From: an uncultured Clostridia bacterium
GTDB lineage: Bacteria > Bacillota > Clostridia > TANB77 > CAG-508
Length of the DNA: 35,055 bases
Direction of reading: 5' to 3'
Assembly (NCBI GenBank): GCA_948739805.1
Contig: CAPYID010000021.1
Coordinates: 1-35,055, forward strand
The notes beneath the pieces are model-generated. The model did no database searches, was not told the DNA's origin, and worked only from the letters and a program-made list of their open reading frames with translations. Each line of letters starts with the position of its first letter. Positions within the stretch are counted from its first letter, which is position 1. The position numbers and the translations under genes were made by a program. Below, piece by piece: positions 22,663 to 30,704 of this stretch.

Positions 22663-22915
22663 TGAAAAAATATATAAAATTGAACTAACTAATGAAGAAT
22701 ATAAGGTTTTAGAGAATTTAAAAACTGAATTTTGTAATAAGCTCTCTAAAATGAGCAATAAAGAAATTACAGAATATTTAAAAAGTTTTTATCCAGAGCA
22801 AAATTTGAACTTTGAAAAAGAAATAAAAGGAATAACTTATAAAGTAAACACTTACTTTAATATTGATTCTGAATATACCATATTACAAAGACTTTTAAGA
22901 ATTTTTGAAAAATAA
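22652..22915 (+). CDS. Small transposon protein of unknown function
   Basis: 87 residues, soluble, Lys/Glu-rich and mostly helical, with no recognised motif. The start overlaps the relaxase end and AAAAAGGAGGG lies just upstream, so the two are translationally coupled. It holds the place that small accessory ORFs take between mobilization and recombinase genes in Tn4451-like elements. Confidence 0.65.
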   Translation: MQDNEKIYKIELTNEEYKVLENLKTEFCNKLSKMSNKEITEYLKSFYPEQNLNFEKEIKGITYKVNTYFNIDSEYTILQRLLRIFEK

Positions 22916-22925
22916 CATTTTAGTA

Positions 22926-22975
22926 TTGAAATTTATGCTTGGAATATGGTATATTATGACTACTACAGAAGTAGT
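22926..22975 (+). promoter_or_regulatory. Recombinase promoter with adjacent inverted repeat
   Basis: TTGAAA (22926-22931) and TATATT (22950-22955) are 18 bases apart. ACTACT-ACAGA-AGTAGT (22959-22975) lies at the expected transcription start and could be an operator or a leader hairpin. Confidence 0.5.
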
Positions 22976-23025
22976 AACTATAATTTTATATCGTATTTCA
23001 AGCTGTCTGATGAAAGGAGTAAATA

Positions 23026-24693
23026 ATGAAACAGCTAGAAAACGATAAAATAACAGCTTTATACTGTCGTTTATCAAGAGATGATGAACTTGCAGGAGAA
23101 AGCAATAGTATAAAAAATCAAAAATTAATTTTAAGTAAATATGCAGAAGATAACAAATTTCAAAATATTAGGTTCTTTGTTGATGATGGGTATTCTGGAA
23201 CTACTTTTACAAGACCTGCCTTTATGGAAATGATGGAACTTGCTGAAAATGGAAACATTAGTACAATAATAGTAAAAGACCACTCAAGACTTGGAAGAAA
23301 TAGACTTGTTGTAGGACAACTTCTTGAAGAAGATTTTGTAAAACTTAATATAAGGTATATTGCTATAATGGATAATATTGATAGTAGCAAAGGCTTAAAT
23401 GACTTCTTGCCTATTCAAGATTGGTTTAATGAAATGCACGCTAAAAATACAAGTCAAAAAGTTAGAGCAGTTCTTAAAAGTAAAGGCGAATCAGGAATTT
23501 CACTTGCTAATAATATTCCTTATGGTTATAAAAAAGATGAAAATGATAAAACGAAATGGATTGTAGATGAAACATCAGCAGAAGTTGTAAAAGAAATATT
23601 TAACCTATTTATTCAAGGATATGGAACATGCGAGATTGCTAGAATACTTAAAGAACGAGAAATAATGACACCAGCTGAATACTTTGTAAGTATAGGAAGA
23701 ACATTCCCCACTAAAATACAAACATTTAAACACCAATGGAATGCTACAACAGTAGCAAGTATTTTAGATAGACAAGAATATATTGGAGATACTGTCAATT
23801 TTAAATATACTGTTCGTTCTTATAAAGATAAAACTAAGGTTAATCTTCCAAAAGAAGAATGGAAAATATTTAAGAATACCCATGAGCCAATTATTGATGA
23901 ATATACTTGGAACATTGCACAGCAATTAAGAAATAACAGAAAAAAGCCTACAAGGTCAGGCAAGAAAAGTATTTTTTCAGGATTACTATTTTGTTACGAT
24001 TGTGGTAAAAAACTATACTTTCAATCACCTGTTACTGACATAAACGCAAAAGACCATTACAGATGTTCAAGTTATAAGAAAAATATTTCTTTGTGTACTT
24101 CACACTGGATTACAGATGAAGTATTGCAAGTTCTTGTTTTAGAAAATATACAAAAAGTAGTTTCTTATATGAAAAATTTTGAAGATTTATTTATAAAAGA
24201 ACAATTACAAAAATCTACACAAGATGAGCTAAAACAAATTGCTAAAAATAAGAAAGAACTTGAACAAGCAAAGAAAAGAATTGTTGAAATTGATAACTTA
24301 TTTATGCACATTTACGAAGATAATATATCTGGAAAGCTAACAGATGAAAGATTTAGAAACTTATCTCTTAATTATGATAAAGAACAAAAAGAGTTAAAAA
24401 CAAAGATTGAACAATTATCAAAGGAAATAGACAATACTGAAAAGAAAACTACTGATTTAACACAATTTATATCTAATGTTAAGAAATATACTGAAATAAC
24501 AGAACTAACACCAGAGATACTAAATGAGTTAATAGAAAAAATATTAATTCATCAAACAGAAAAAGTTAATGGTAAAAAAATTCAGGAAATAGATATATAT
24601 TATAGAGGTGTTGGCATAATTTCTTTTCCAGTTAGTTTAGAAGATATGACAATGGTAATTGAAAAAATGTTAAACAAAAGAATATCAGCTTAA
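23026..24693 (+). CDS. tnpX: TnpX-type large serine recombinase
   Basis: 555 residues. The N-terminal resolvase domain has the catalytic Ser17 in YCRLSRDDE, VDDGYSGTTFTRP and the DHSRLGRN arginine motif. A recombinase domain follows (about 165-290, GYGTCEIARIL and ILDRQEYIGD), then a zinc ribbon starting C323-x2-C326 and a long coiled coil. Large serine recombinases of this type excise and integrate Tn4451-like elements through a circular intermediate. GAAAGGAG precedes the ATG. It looks intact. Last gene before the right inverted repeat. Confidence 0.94.
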   Translation: MKQLENDKITALYCRLSRDDELAGESNSIKNQKLILSKYAEDNKFQNIRFFVDDGYSGTTFTRPAFMEMMELAENGNISTIIVKDHSRLGRNRLVVGQLLEEDFVKLNIRYIAIMDNIDSSKGLNDFLPIQDWFNEMHAKNTSQKVRAVLKSKGESGISLANNIPYGYKKDENDKTKWIVDETSAEVVKEIFNLFIQGYGTCEIARILKEREIMTPAEYFVSIGRTFPTKIQTFKHQWNATTVASILDRQEYIGDTVNFKYTVRSYKDKTKVNLPKEEWKIFKNTHEPIIDEYTWNIAQQLRNNRKKPTRSGKKSIFSGLLFCYDCGKKLYFQSPVTDINAKDHYRCSSYKKNISLCTSHWITDEVLQVLVLENIQKVVSYMKNFEDLFIKEQLQKSTQDELKQIAKNKKELEQAKKRIVEIDNLFMHIYEDNISGKLTDERFRNLSLNYDKEQKELKTKIEQLSKEIDNTEKKTTDLTQFISNVKKYTEITELTPEILNELIEKILIHQTEKVNGKKIQEIDIYYRGVGIISFPVSLEDMTMVIEKMLNKRISA

Positions 24694-24714
24694 ATATTAA
24701 AATAAGCTATTTTA

Positions 24715-24757
24715 TAGGGAGAATATTTTAGTGTACTTAACTAAAGCGTTCTCCCTA
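24715..24757. repeat. Palindrome spanning the right transposon end
   Basis: TAGGGAGAA (24715-24723) pairs with TTCTCCCTA (24749-24757), and inside it TTTAGT pairs with ACTAAA around the AGTGTACTTAACT end sequence. The outer right arm continues as CCCTATTGGCAT, the complement of the REP-like ATGCCAATAGGGA found left of the element. The hairpin may also help stop tnpX transcription. Confidence 0.65.
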
Positions 24758-24793
24758 TTGGCATTTGGCATTTGGCAGACACAGAACCTGCAC

Positions 24794-25231
24794 CTACATA
24801 AATAGCCTTTTCATAAATTGAATAAATTTATTATACCAAGTTTCTTTTTTGTACTCTACCAAAGTTTTGGTTTCTTCGGCTTCTTCAATTTTTCTTGCTT
24901 TAAATATGTTATCACATTTATATTTCTCTTGCTTTTCTAATTCTAATTTATATAAATCACGTTTTTCTTGTTCTTTTATTTTTTCTTTTTGCTCTTTGGT
25001 TGCCCAGTAATCTCTAAAAAGTATAGCTAGTACAATCTTTGCTTTCTCTGATAAATTTTGTTGTTCAAATTGTTTGTTATCATCTATCTTAAAATTATAA
25101 GTGGTATCCATATTATCCATATAATATTTCAATATATCTTTTGGAATTTTATTAATATCTTTTTTTGGTACATACTTTAAAACTTCTACAACTTCTGTAT
25201 ATGCCATTTTATGTTCTTTTGTGATTTCCAT
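24794..25231 (-). CDS. Uncharacterised charged protein
   Basis: 145 residues, soluble. The N-terminal half (TEVVEVLKYVPKKDINKIP, then helices to DYWATKEQ) looks folded; the C-terminal half is a Lys/Glu/Gln-rich coiled coil ending in a hydrophobic-basic patch. No family is recognised. It starts five bases after the preceding gene's stop, with AGGAAGGGG overlapping that gene's end, so the two form an operon. Its 3' end is about 50 bases from the transposon's right end, which may have removed downstream sequence. Confidence 0.62.
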   Translation of the reverse strand: MEITKEHKMAYTEVVEVLKYVPKKDINKIPKDILKYYMDNMDTTYNFKIDDNKQFEQQNLSEKAKIVLAILFRDYWATKEQKEKIKEQEKRDLYKLELEKQEKYKCDNIFKARKIEEAEETKTLVEYKKETWYNKFIQFMKRLFM

Positions 25232-25236
25232 ATAAA

Positions 25237-26286
25237 TTAGCCCCTTCCTAAAGAATTCTTTTGTTGTATTTGCGTATTAGCTCTAATATTTTCCTCGTGT
25301 TTTTTCTCTGATGTTTTTCTTTGTTGTACTAAAGTTCCTTTACCTATTTCTTCTGGAGTAAATACTACACGTTCTCTTGTATGATCTAATACTATTACCA
25401 TATTGTCCTTACTTAATATTTTTTGTGCGTCTAATGCCTCTTTTGTTGATTTCATAACTTCATCACCGAATAATAATGCATTTTTATCTTGTTCCTGTTG
25501 TGATGCTTGATTTTCTAACTTTTTCATTTCCTCTACAGTTATATGCAATTGGGCTTTTCCTAATATTCGTTTCGCTTCTTCGGCTTCTTTTGTTGGTTTC
25601 ATAACTTCATCACCAAATAATAATGCGTTTTTATCTTTCTCTTCCTGTGCTGCTTGTTTTTCCAATTCTTTCATTTCTTCTAAATTTATAATCAATTGGG
25701 CTTTTTCCAATATTCGTTTTGCTCCTTCAGCTTCTTTTGTTGGTTTCATAACTTTATCACCAAATGCTAATGCATTTTTATCTTCCTCTTGTTCTGCTGC
25801 TTGTTTTTCTAGCTCTTTCATTTCTTTTACAGTTATATGCAATTTTGCTTTTCCCAATATTCGTTTTGCTTCTTCAGCTCTTTTGGTTGACCTCATTATT
25901 ACTTTATCACTAAATGCTGATGCATTTTTATCTTCTTCTTGTTCTGCTGCTTGTTTTTCTAGTTCTTTCATTTCTTCTACAGTTATAATCAGCTCTGCTA
26001 CGTCTAATATTTGCTTTGCTTCTTTTGCTTCTTGAGTTGGTTTCATAACTTCATCACCAAATGCTAATGCATTTTCATCTTTCTCTTGTTGTGATGCTTG
26101 GTTTTCTAACTCTAGCAGTTCTTCTACAGTTATATACAATTTTCCTTTGTCTAATATTTGTTTTGCTTCCTCAGCTCTTTTAGTTGGTCTCATTACTTCA
26201 TCATCAAATACTGAAGCCATTTCATCTTTCTCTTTCTCGTTTGCTTGTTCTATTAATTCTATAATATCTTTGAATTTATTAGCCAT
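25237..26286 (-). CDS. Protein of six tandem 49-residue repeats
   Basis: 349 residues, soluble and acidic. Six units of about 49 residues (147 bases; one of 50, the first shortened) carry the pattern ITVEEMKELE, QAAEQEEDKNALAFGDEVM, KPTKEAEEAKRILGKAQLH. The heptad-like Glu/Lys helices joined by short conserved FGDEVMKPT turns suggest a solenoid or extended helical rod. The C-terminal 50 residues are unrelated and basic. No known family is recognised. GGAGGG precedes the ATG and a strong promoter lies at 26362-26390. It heads a two-gene operon. Confidence 0.75.
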   Translation of the reverse strand: MANKFKDIIELIEQANEKEKDEMASVFDDEVMRPTKRAEEAKQILDKGKLYITVEELLELENQASQQEKDENALAFGDEVMKPTQEAKEAKQILDVAELIITVEEMKELEKQAAEQEEDKNASAFSDKVIMRSTKRAEEAKRILGKAKLHITVKEMKELEKQAAEQEEDKNALAFGDKVMKPTKEAEGAKRILEKAQLIINLEEMKELEKQAAQEEKDKNALLFGDEVMKPTKEAEEAKRILGKAQLHITVEEMKKLENQASQQEQDKNALLFGDEVMKSTKEALDAQKILSKDNMVIVLDHTRERVVFTPEEIGKGTLVQQRKTSEKKHEENIRANTQIQQKNSLGRG

Positions 26287-26361
26287 ATATGTATTCCCTC
26301 CTATTTATATTTTATCAATAATTATTTACAGTTTTATAAATAATTACCTATCTCTATTTTC

Positions 26362-26390
26362 GATTTTAATATTGTTATTCAAATTTGTCA
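26362..26390 (-). promoter_or_regulatory. Promoter of the repeat-protein operon
   Basis: On the minus strand TTGACA (26390-26385) and TAAAAT (26367-26362) are 17 bases apart. Confidence 0.78.
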
Positions 26391-26443
26391 AGCAATGTAG
26401 GAAATTTGCCAGGGAAATTTGCCTAGATGTTTTTTGTATAATG

Positions 26444-26472
26444 TTGCAGTTATAAGTTCAATATGATAAAAT
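26444..26472 (+). promoter_or_regulatory. Promoter of the HipA-like kinase gene
   Basis: TTGCAG (26444-26449) and TAAAAT (26467-26472) are 17 bases apart; a second TATAAT lies at 26437-26442. Just upstream GGAAATTTGCC occurs twice in tandem (from 26400 and 26413), a possible regulator site. Confidence 0.55.
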
Positions 26473-26497
26473 GAAATAGTAAAGAGAGGTTAAATAT

Positions 26498-27418
26498 ATG
26501 AATTTAGTAGATTTTAGTAATGCAAAAGAAATATATCAAAAGTATGGAGGAGCAGGTAAGAAAAAGACGCTCATTTTAGATAATATCCAATATCTAGTAA
26601 AGTTCCAAAATCCTGTAAGAAAAAAAGGAAAGAATATTCAAATATCATATGTAAATAGTGTTTACTCAGAGTATATAGGAAGTAAAATTTTTGAAAGTGT
26701 AGGAATTTCAACACAGGAAGTAATATTAGGAAAATATAATGATAGAATAGTATGCGCATGTAAAGACTTTATGGTAGAGAAAAATAAAATTATTGATGAG
26801 GAAAGTGGTGAAGTTAAACTTATAGAATTCGAAGAATGGAGTAAAGCACAGGAATTAGATGATACATTAACAATGGACATAGAAAGTATTTATAGATCAC
26901 TTGAAAATGTATTTAAATACTTTCCTGATAATTTGAACATTGAAACAATAAAAGAAAAATTTTGGCAAATGTTTGTAATAGACTTTTTTATAGGAAACAC
27001 AGACAGACATAATAACAACTGGGGTTTTATTTATTATGAGAAACAATTAGATACTAGATGCGTAAATATGGAGTTTGCACCAATTTTCGACTGTGGGAGT
27101 TGTTTAACACCAATACTTACAGATGAACAAATGGAAGCGATTTTAAATAATACTGGAGAATTAAATAATTATGTAAAAAATGCATACTCTGCAATAATGG
27201 AAAACAATAACAAAATACATTCATATGAATATATTAAATCTTGCAAAAATAAATATTGTAATGAAGCATTAAAGCTATTGTTTCCCAAGATTAATATGAA
27301 ATATATAGAAGTTTTAATTAATGAAATGCCTATAAATAATATACGAAAGCAATTTTATATTACTATTTTACAAAAACGTTATGAACTATTAAAACAAATC
27401 TTAATAACCATTAAATAA
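26498..27418 (+). CDS. HipA/CtkA-like protein kinase
   Basis: 306 residues. The C-terminal lobe carries the catalytic loop IGNTDRHNNNWGF (about 166-178, Asp and Asn in place) and the metal-binding PIFDCGSCL (about 194-202, DFG-like), so an active kinase is likely. The N-lobe has YLVKFQ with the expected Lys. The compact single-domain form without the usual HipA N-domain resembles CtkA-type kinases. In the HipA family targets include aminoacyl-tRNA synthetases. No HipB-like DNA-binding antitoxin gene adjoins it. GAGAGG precedes the ATG. The 3' end overlaps the convergent phosphorylase gene by 18 bases. Confidence 0.82.
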   Translation: MNLVDFSNAKEIYQKYGGAGKKKTLILDNIQYLVKFQNPVRKKGKNIQISYVNSVYSEYIGSKIFESVGISTQEVILGKYNDRIVCACKDFMVEKNKIIDEESGEVKLIEFEEWSKAQELDDTLTMDIESIYRSLENVFKYFPDNLNIETIKEKFWQMFVIDFFIGNTDRHNNNWGFIYYEKQLDTRCVNMEFAPIFDCGSCLTPILTDEQMEAILNNTGELNNYVKNAYSAIMENNNKIHSYEYIKSCKNKYCNEALKLLFPKINMKYIEVLINEMPINNIRKQFYITILQKRYELLKQILITIK

Positions 27419-28243
27419 TTGTATATATTCCTTTACAACATCCTTAAAGATGAATTTTACTTTATCAGCAGTATCACTAACTTCAGAGTGAGACAGATCC
27501 TTTGCTTTACAGTCTTCTGTAGTAATTCCAGCTGCCATATTAGTTATACAAGATACTCCGACGATTCTCATACCACAGTGTTTTGCTACAATTGCTTCTG
27601 GGACAGTGGACATACCTACAGCATCAGCTCCTAAAACACGTAAAGCTCTAATCTCAGCAGGAGTTTCATAAGATGGACCTTTCATATATGCATATATACC
27701 ACTTTTTGCTCTATTAGTATGAGTATTTATAATATCAAATAATTTCTTAGATAAATCAACATCATATAATTGAGACATACTAGGAAATCGTGTTCCAAAC
27801 TCATCTAAATTTTTACCTCTTAAAGGAGATAATGCAAAAAAAGACAACTGGTCATTAATAACCATTAAATCTCCACATTTAAAATCTAAATTAATTCCAC
27901 CAGCAGCATTAGTAAGCAATATATCATTAATACCTAGTAATTTAAAAACTCTAATAGGGAAAGTGACCTCATCTAAATTATAGCCTTCATAATAATGAAA
28001 TCTACCATTCATAGCAATTATAGAAACACCAGATATTTTCCCAACCAACAGTTCACCAGCATGTCCAGAGACTGTAGAAACAGGGAAACCAGGAATATCT
28101 TTATAATTAATAGTAATTAAATCTTCAAAATCTTCACGTAAAACGCCAAGCCCAGAACCTAAGACAATTGCAATCTTAGGAGAAAGTGAGCCTATTTTAT
28201 TTTTTATATAATCAGATGCTTTTTTATAATCTTCTAATTCCAT
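27401..28243 (-). CDS. punA: Purine-nucleoside phosphorylase
   Basis: 280 residues. IAIVLGSGLGVL near the start (phosphate loop, about 25-35), VSGHAGELLVG, NGRFHYYEGY, LLTNAAGGIN and GPSYETPAEIRALR mark a trimeric class I phosphorylase that cleaves inosine and guanosine with phosphate to free base and ribose-1-phosphate (purine salvage). TTTGAAAGGAT-like sequence precedes the ATG, which lies behind a TTGATA/TATAAT promoter. Convergent with the kinase gene. Confidence 0.95.
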   Translation of the reverse strand: MELEDYKKASDYIKNKIGSLSPKIAIVLGSGLGVLREDFEDLITINYKDIPGFPVSTVSGHAGELLVGKISGVSIIAMNGRFHYYEGYNLDEVTFPIRVFKLLGINDILLTNAAGGINLDFKCGDLMVINDQLSFFALSPLRGKNLDEFGTRFPSMSQLYDVDLSKKLFDIINTHTNRAKSGIYAYMKGPSYETPAEIRALRVLGADAVGMSTVPEAIVAKHCGMRIVGVSCITNMAAGITTEDCKAKDLSHSEVSDTADKVKFIFKDVVKEYIQLFNGY

Positions 28244-28272
28244 ATTTAAATCCTTTCATAAATATTTTTCTA

Positions 28273-28302
28273 ATTATAGCATATAAAATTATATAATATC
28301 AA
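28273..28302 (-). promoter_or_regulatory. Promoter of the phosphorylase gene
   Basis: On the minus strand TTGATA (28302-28297) and TATAAT (28278-28273) are 18 bases apart. Confidence 0.62.
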
Positions 28303-28403
28303 GGAAAATTAATTATATGCCAGGGAAATATTAAGAAATTATAGATTTTGATTTTATAATGTGATAGAATTTCTTTATAAAATTGTAGAAAGAAGGAGAG
28401 ATT

Positions 28404-29246
28404 ATGATAGAATTTACAAAAATGGAAGGGTTAGGAAACGATTATGTATATATAGATTGTACACAAATGACGGAAGAAGATATAATAAATATCTCAAAAT
28501 ATGCAAAAAGGATAAGCGATAGGCATTTTGGAGTAGGTTCAGATGGGTTAATATTGATATGTAAAAGTAATGTAGCAGATTTTAAAATGAAGATGTTTAA
28601 TTCAGATGGAACAGAAGCAGAAATGTGTGGAAATGGAATAAGATGTGTAGCAAAATATGTGTATGATAATGAATTAACTAAAAATAAAAATATAAAAATA
28701 GAGACATTAGCAGGAATAAAAGAAATTCAAGTAAAAGCCATAGATGGAAAAGTAGAAGAAGTAACAGTAAACATGGGGAAACCAATTTTAGAACCAGAAA
28801 AAATTCCAGTTATAGCAAAAGAAACACCCGTAACAAATTTAAAAATAAAAGCAGAAGATAAAGAATTCATATTTACATGTGTATCAATGGGAAATCCACA
28901 TGCAGTAACAGTTATTGAAGATATAGAAAAACTTAATATTGAAAAATATGGAACAATATTAGAAAATGATAAGCATTTCCCTAAAAAAGCAAATATAGAA
29001 TTTATAGAAATAGTAGATAGAAAACATATAAAAATGAGAGTATGGGAAAGAGGAGCAGGAGAAACTTTAGCATGTGGGACAGGAGCTTGTGCAGTATGTG
29101 TAGCAGCAACACTAAATAATCTTGTAGAAAAAAATCAAGAAATAGAAATACAATTATTAGGAGGAAAATTAAAAATTGAATGGAAAGATAGTATATATAT
29201 GACAGGTCCAGCCAAAACAGTATTTACAGGAAAAACTTTTATATAA
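28404..29246 (+). CDS. dapF: Diaminopimelate epimerase
   Basis: 280 residues, normal length. The two catalytic cysteines are present: Cys75 in NSDGTEAEMCGNGIRC and Cys224 in GETLACGTGAC. The N-terminus FTKMEGLGNDYVYID is also typical. It converts LL- to meso-diaminopimelate for lysine and peptidoglycan synthesis, so the organism probably has a diaminopimelate-type wall. AGAAGGAGAG precedes the ATG. A TATAAT at 28355-28360 is a likely -10. Confidence 0.97.
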   Translation: MIEFTKMEGLGNDYVYIDCTQMTEEDIINISKYAKRISDRHFGVGSDGLILICKSNVADFKMKMFNSDGTEAEMCGNGIRCVAKYVYDNELTKNKNIKIETLAGIKEIQVKAIDGKVEEVTVNMGKPILEPEKIPVIAKETPVTNLKIKAEDKEFIFTCVSMGNPHAVTVIEDIEKLNIEKYGTILENDKHFPKKANIEFIEIVDRKHIKMRVWERGAGETLACGTGACAVCVAATLNNLVEKNQEIEIQLLGGKLKIEWKDSIYMTGPAKTVFTGKTFI

Positions 29247-29268
29247 ATATATACAATAAAATCAAATT

Positions 29269-29278
29269 ATGGTATAAT
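29269..29278 (+). promoter_or_regulatory. Extended -10 promoter of tyrS
   Basis: TGGTATAAT (29270-29278) has the TGn extension and a perfect -10, 49 bases ahead of the tyrS start. The gap is too short for a T-box leader. Confidence 0.55.
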
Positions 29279-29326
29279 ATTTCCATTAAGAAACATAGAA
29301 ATATAAATAAAATGGAGGAAAAATAG

Positions 29327-30541
29327 ATGCAAAATGTATTTGATATTTTAGAACAAAGAGGATACATAGAACAATTAACACATGAAAAAGAAATGAGAGA
29401 ATTATTTGAAAAAGAAAGTGTGAGTTTTTATATAGGAATCGACCCAACAGCCAATAGTATGCATATTGGACACTTTGTTGCATTAATGGTAGCATCAATA
29501 CTACAAAAAGCAGGACATAGACCTATAATTTTAATGGGTGGAGGAACAGCAGCAATAGGGGATCCATCAGGAAGAACAGACTTAAGACAAATGCTTACAA
29601 GAGAGCAATTAGATGCAAATGTTGAAGCAATAAAAAAACAAGCAGAAAGATTTGTATCATTCGAAGGAGAAAATGCAGCAATAATAGTAAATAATAAAGA
29701 CTGGCTTTTAGACTTAAATTATATAGACTTTATGAAAGAAATTGGAAGTAAATTTACAGTTGCAAAAATGATATCACAAGAATGTTATAAAAATAGATTA
29801 GAAACAGGGTTAACATTTTTCGAAATGGGATATTTACTACTTCAAAGCTATGACTTTTTATATTTACATGATAAATATAATTGTAAAATGCAGATAGGTG
29901 GAAATGATCAATGGTCAAATATCATTGGTGGAGTAGAACTAATAAGAAAAATAGGGACAGAGGATTCTTATGGGTTAACTTTCAAACTTTTAACAAACTC
30001 AGAAGGTAAAAAAATGGGAAAAACAGCTAAAGGTGCACTATGGCTAAACCCTGAAAAAACATCACCATATGAATTTTATCAATATTGGAGAAATGTAGCA
30101 GATACAGATGTTAGAAAAATATTGAGTTTACTTACATTTTTACCAATGGAAGAAATAGATAGACTATCATCATTAGAAGGAGAAAAAATAAATGAAGCGA
30201 AAAAAACTGCAGCATATGAAATAACAAAATTAATACATGGTGAAGAGGAAGCAAAAAAGGCAGAAGAAGCAGCAAATGCATTATTTTCAGGAAATGGAAA
30301 TACAGAAAATATGCCTACTACAAAAATTGATGATACTAATATATCAATAGTTGATGCTCTTGTATTAACAGGAATTGCACCATCTAAAGGACAAGCAAGA
30401 ACATTGATTTCACAAGGGGGAATTACATTAAATGACGAAAAAATCGATGACATCAATTATAAATTATCTGATGATGATTTTAAAGAGGGGTATGCAATTA
30501 TTAGAAAGGGCAAAAAAATATATCACAAAATTGAAAAATAA
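29327..30541 (+). CDS. tyrS: Tyrosyl-tRNA synthetase
   Basis: 404 residues. Class I signatures are HIGH at 46-49 (in DPTANSMHIGHF) and KMGKT at 229-233, the variant of KMSKS common in TyrRS. QIGGNDQWSN binds tyrosine, and a C-terminal S4 domain (about 340-404, GQARTLISQGGITLN) binds tRNA. GGAGG precedes the ATG. The last codons and the stop lie inside the structured repeat at 30529-30650, so the repeat supplies the end of the reading frame. Confidence 0.97.
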   Translation: MQNVFDILEQRGYIEQLTHEKEMRELFEKESVSFYIGIDPTANSMHIGHFVALMVASILQKAGHRPIILMGGGTAAIGDPSGRTDLRQMLTREQLDANVEAIKKQAERFVSFEGENAAIIVNNKDWLLDLNYIDFMKEIGSKFTVAKMISQECYKNRLETGLTFFEMGYLLLQSYDFLYLHDKYNCKMQIGGNDQWSNIIGGVELIRKIGTEDSYGLTFKLLTNSEGKKMGKTAKGALWLNPEKTSPYEFYQYWRNVADTDVRKILSLLTFLPMEEIDRLSSLEGEKINEAKKTAAYEITKLIHGEEEAKKAEEAANALFSGNGNTENMPTTKIDDTNISIVDALVLTGIAPSKGQARTLISQGGITLNDEKIDDINYKLSDDDFKEGYAIIRKGKKIYHKIEK

Positions 30542-30650
30542 TTGCCCTATGGCGTTGTTGTTCTGCAAAAGGAAATCCTCGACGTACAAATAGTACGCCT
30601 CTGGTATTTCTTTTTTGAACGCCTAGCCATAGAACAATTCTTTTCCAATT
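30529..30650 (+). repeat. Structured intergenic element, copy 2 (tyrS-purL)
   Basis: Matches the minus strand of 14638-14760. Arms AATTGAAAAATAATTG and the complement of AATTGGAAAAGAATTG; TATGGC pairs with GCCATA; GAAATCC pairs with GGTATTTC; apical CGTAC-AAATA-GTACG. Both copies share GGCGTTGTT, ACGTAC, GTACGCCTC and CGCCTAGCC or a close variant. There is no T-run after the outer stem. The element begins within the last codons of tyrS. Confidence 0.8.
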
Positions 30651-30704
30651 CAATATTTATATAAAACATATTGTAATAAAATAAAGAAAGGAATGGTAGA
30701 AAGA

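Larger units (their letters stand above)
17741..24742 (+). mobile_element. Tn4451-type mobilizable transposon
   Basis: A perfect 13-bp inverted repeat, AGTTAAGTACACT at 17741-17753 and its complement at 24730-24742, bounds about 7 kb carrying tnpV, a MOBV relaxase of the tnpZ type and a TnpX-type large serine recombinase. These three are the backbone genes of the Tn4451 family, which excises as a circle and is mobilized by helper elements. Cargo: a broken DUF1016 nuclease gene and a GNAT/RibD-C fusion. REP-like sequence flanks both ends. A related GTACACT(A/G)AAA end-like motif at 20762 raises the alternative that the recombinase module alone (about 20760-24742) is the element or was a nested one. 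Exact ends are not proven. Confidence 0.7.

Noticed and set aside
25237..26286. Regular 147-base spacing as a CRISPR or noncoding array
   Set aside because: It is a single open frame with conserved residues; differences are mostly synonymous or conservative.
26398..26424. CCAGGGAAAT motif also near 75, 28320 and 34807 as a shared operator
   Set aside because: The copies differ in orientation and distance from promoters; two belong to the REP flank. Too short to support a regulatory claim.
29247..29326. T-box leader for tyrS
   Set aside because: The gap is 80 bases and contains only a promoter; no specifier loop or T-box sequence is present.
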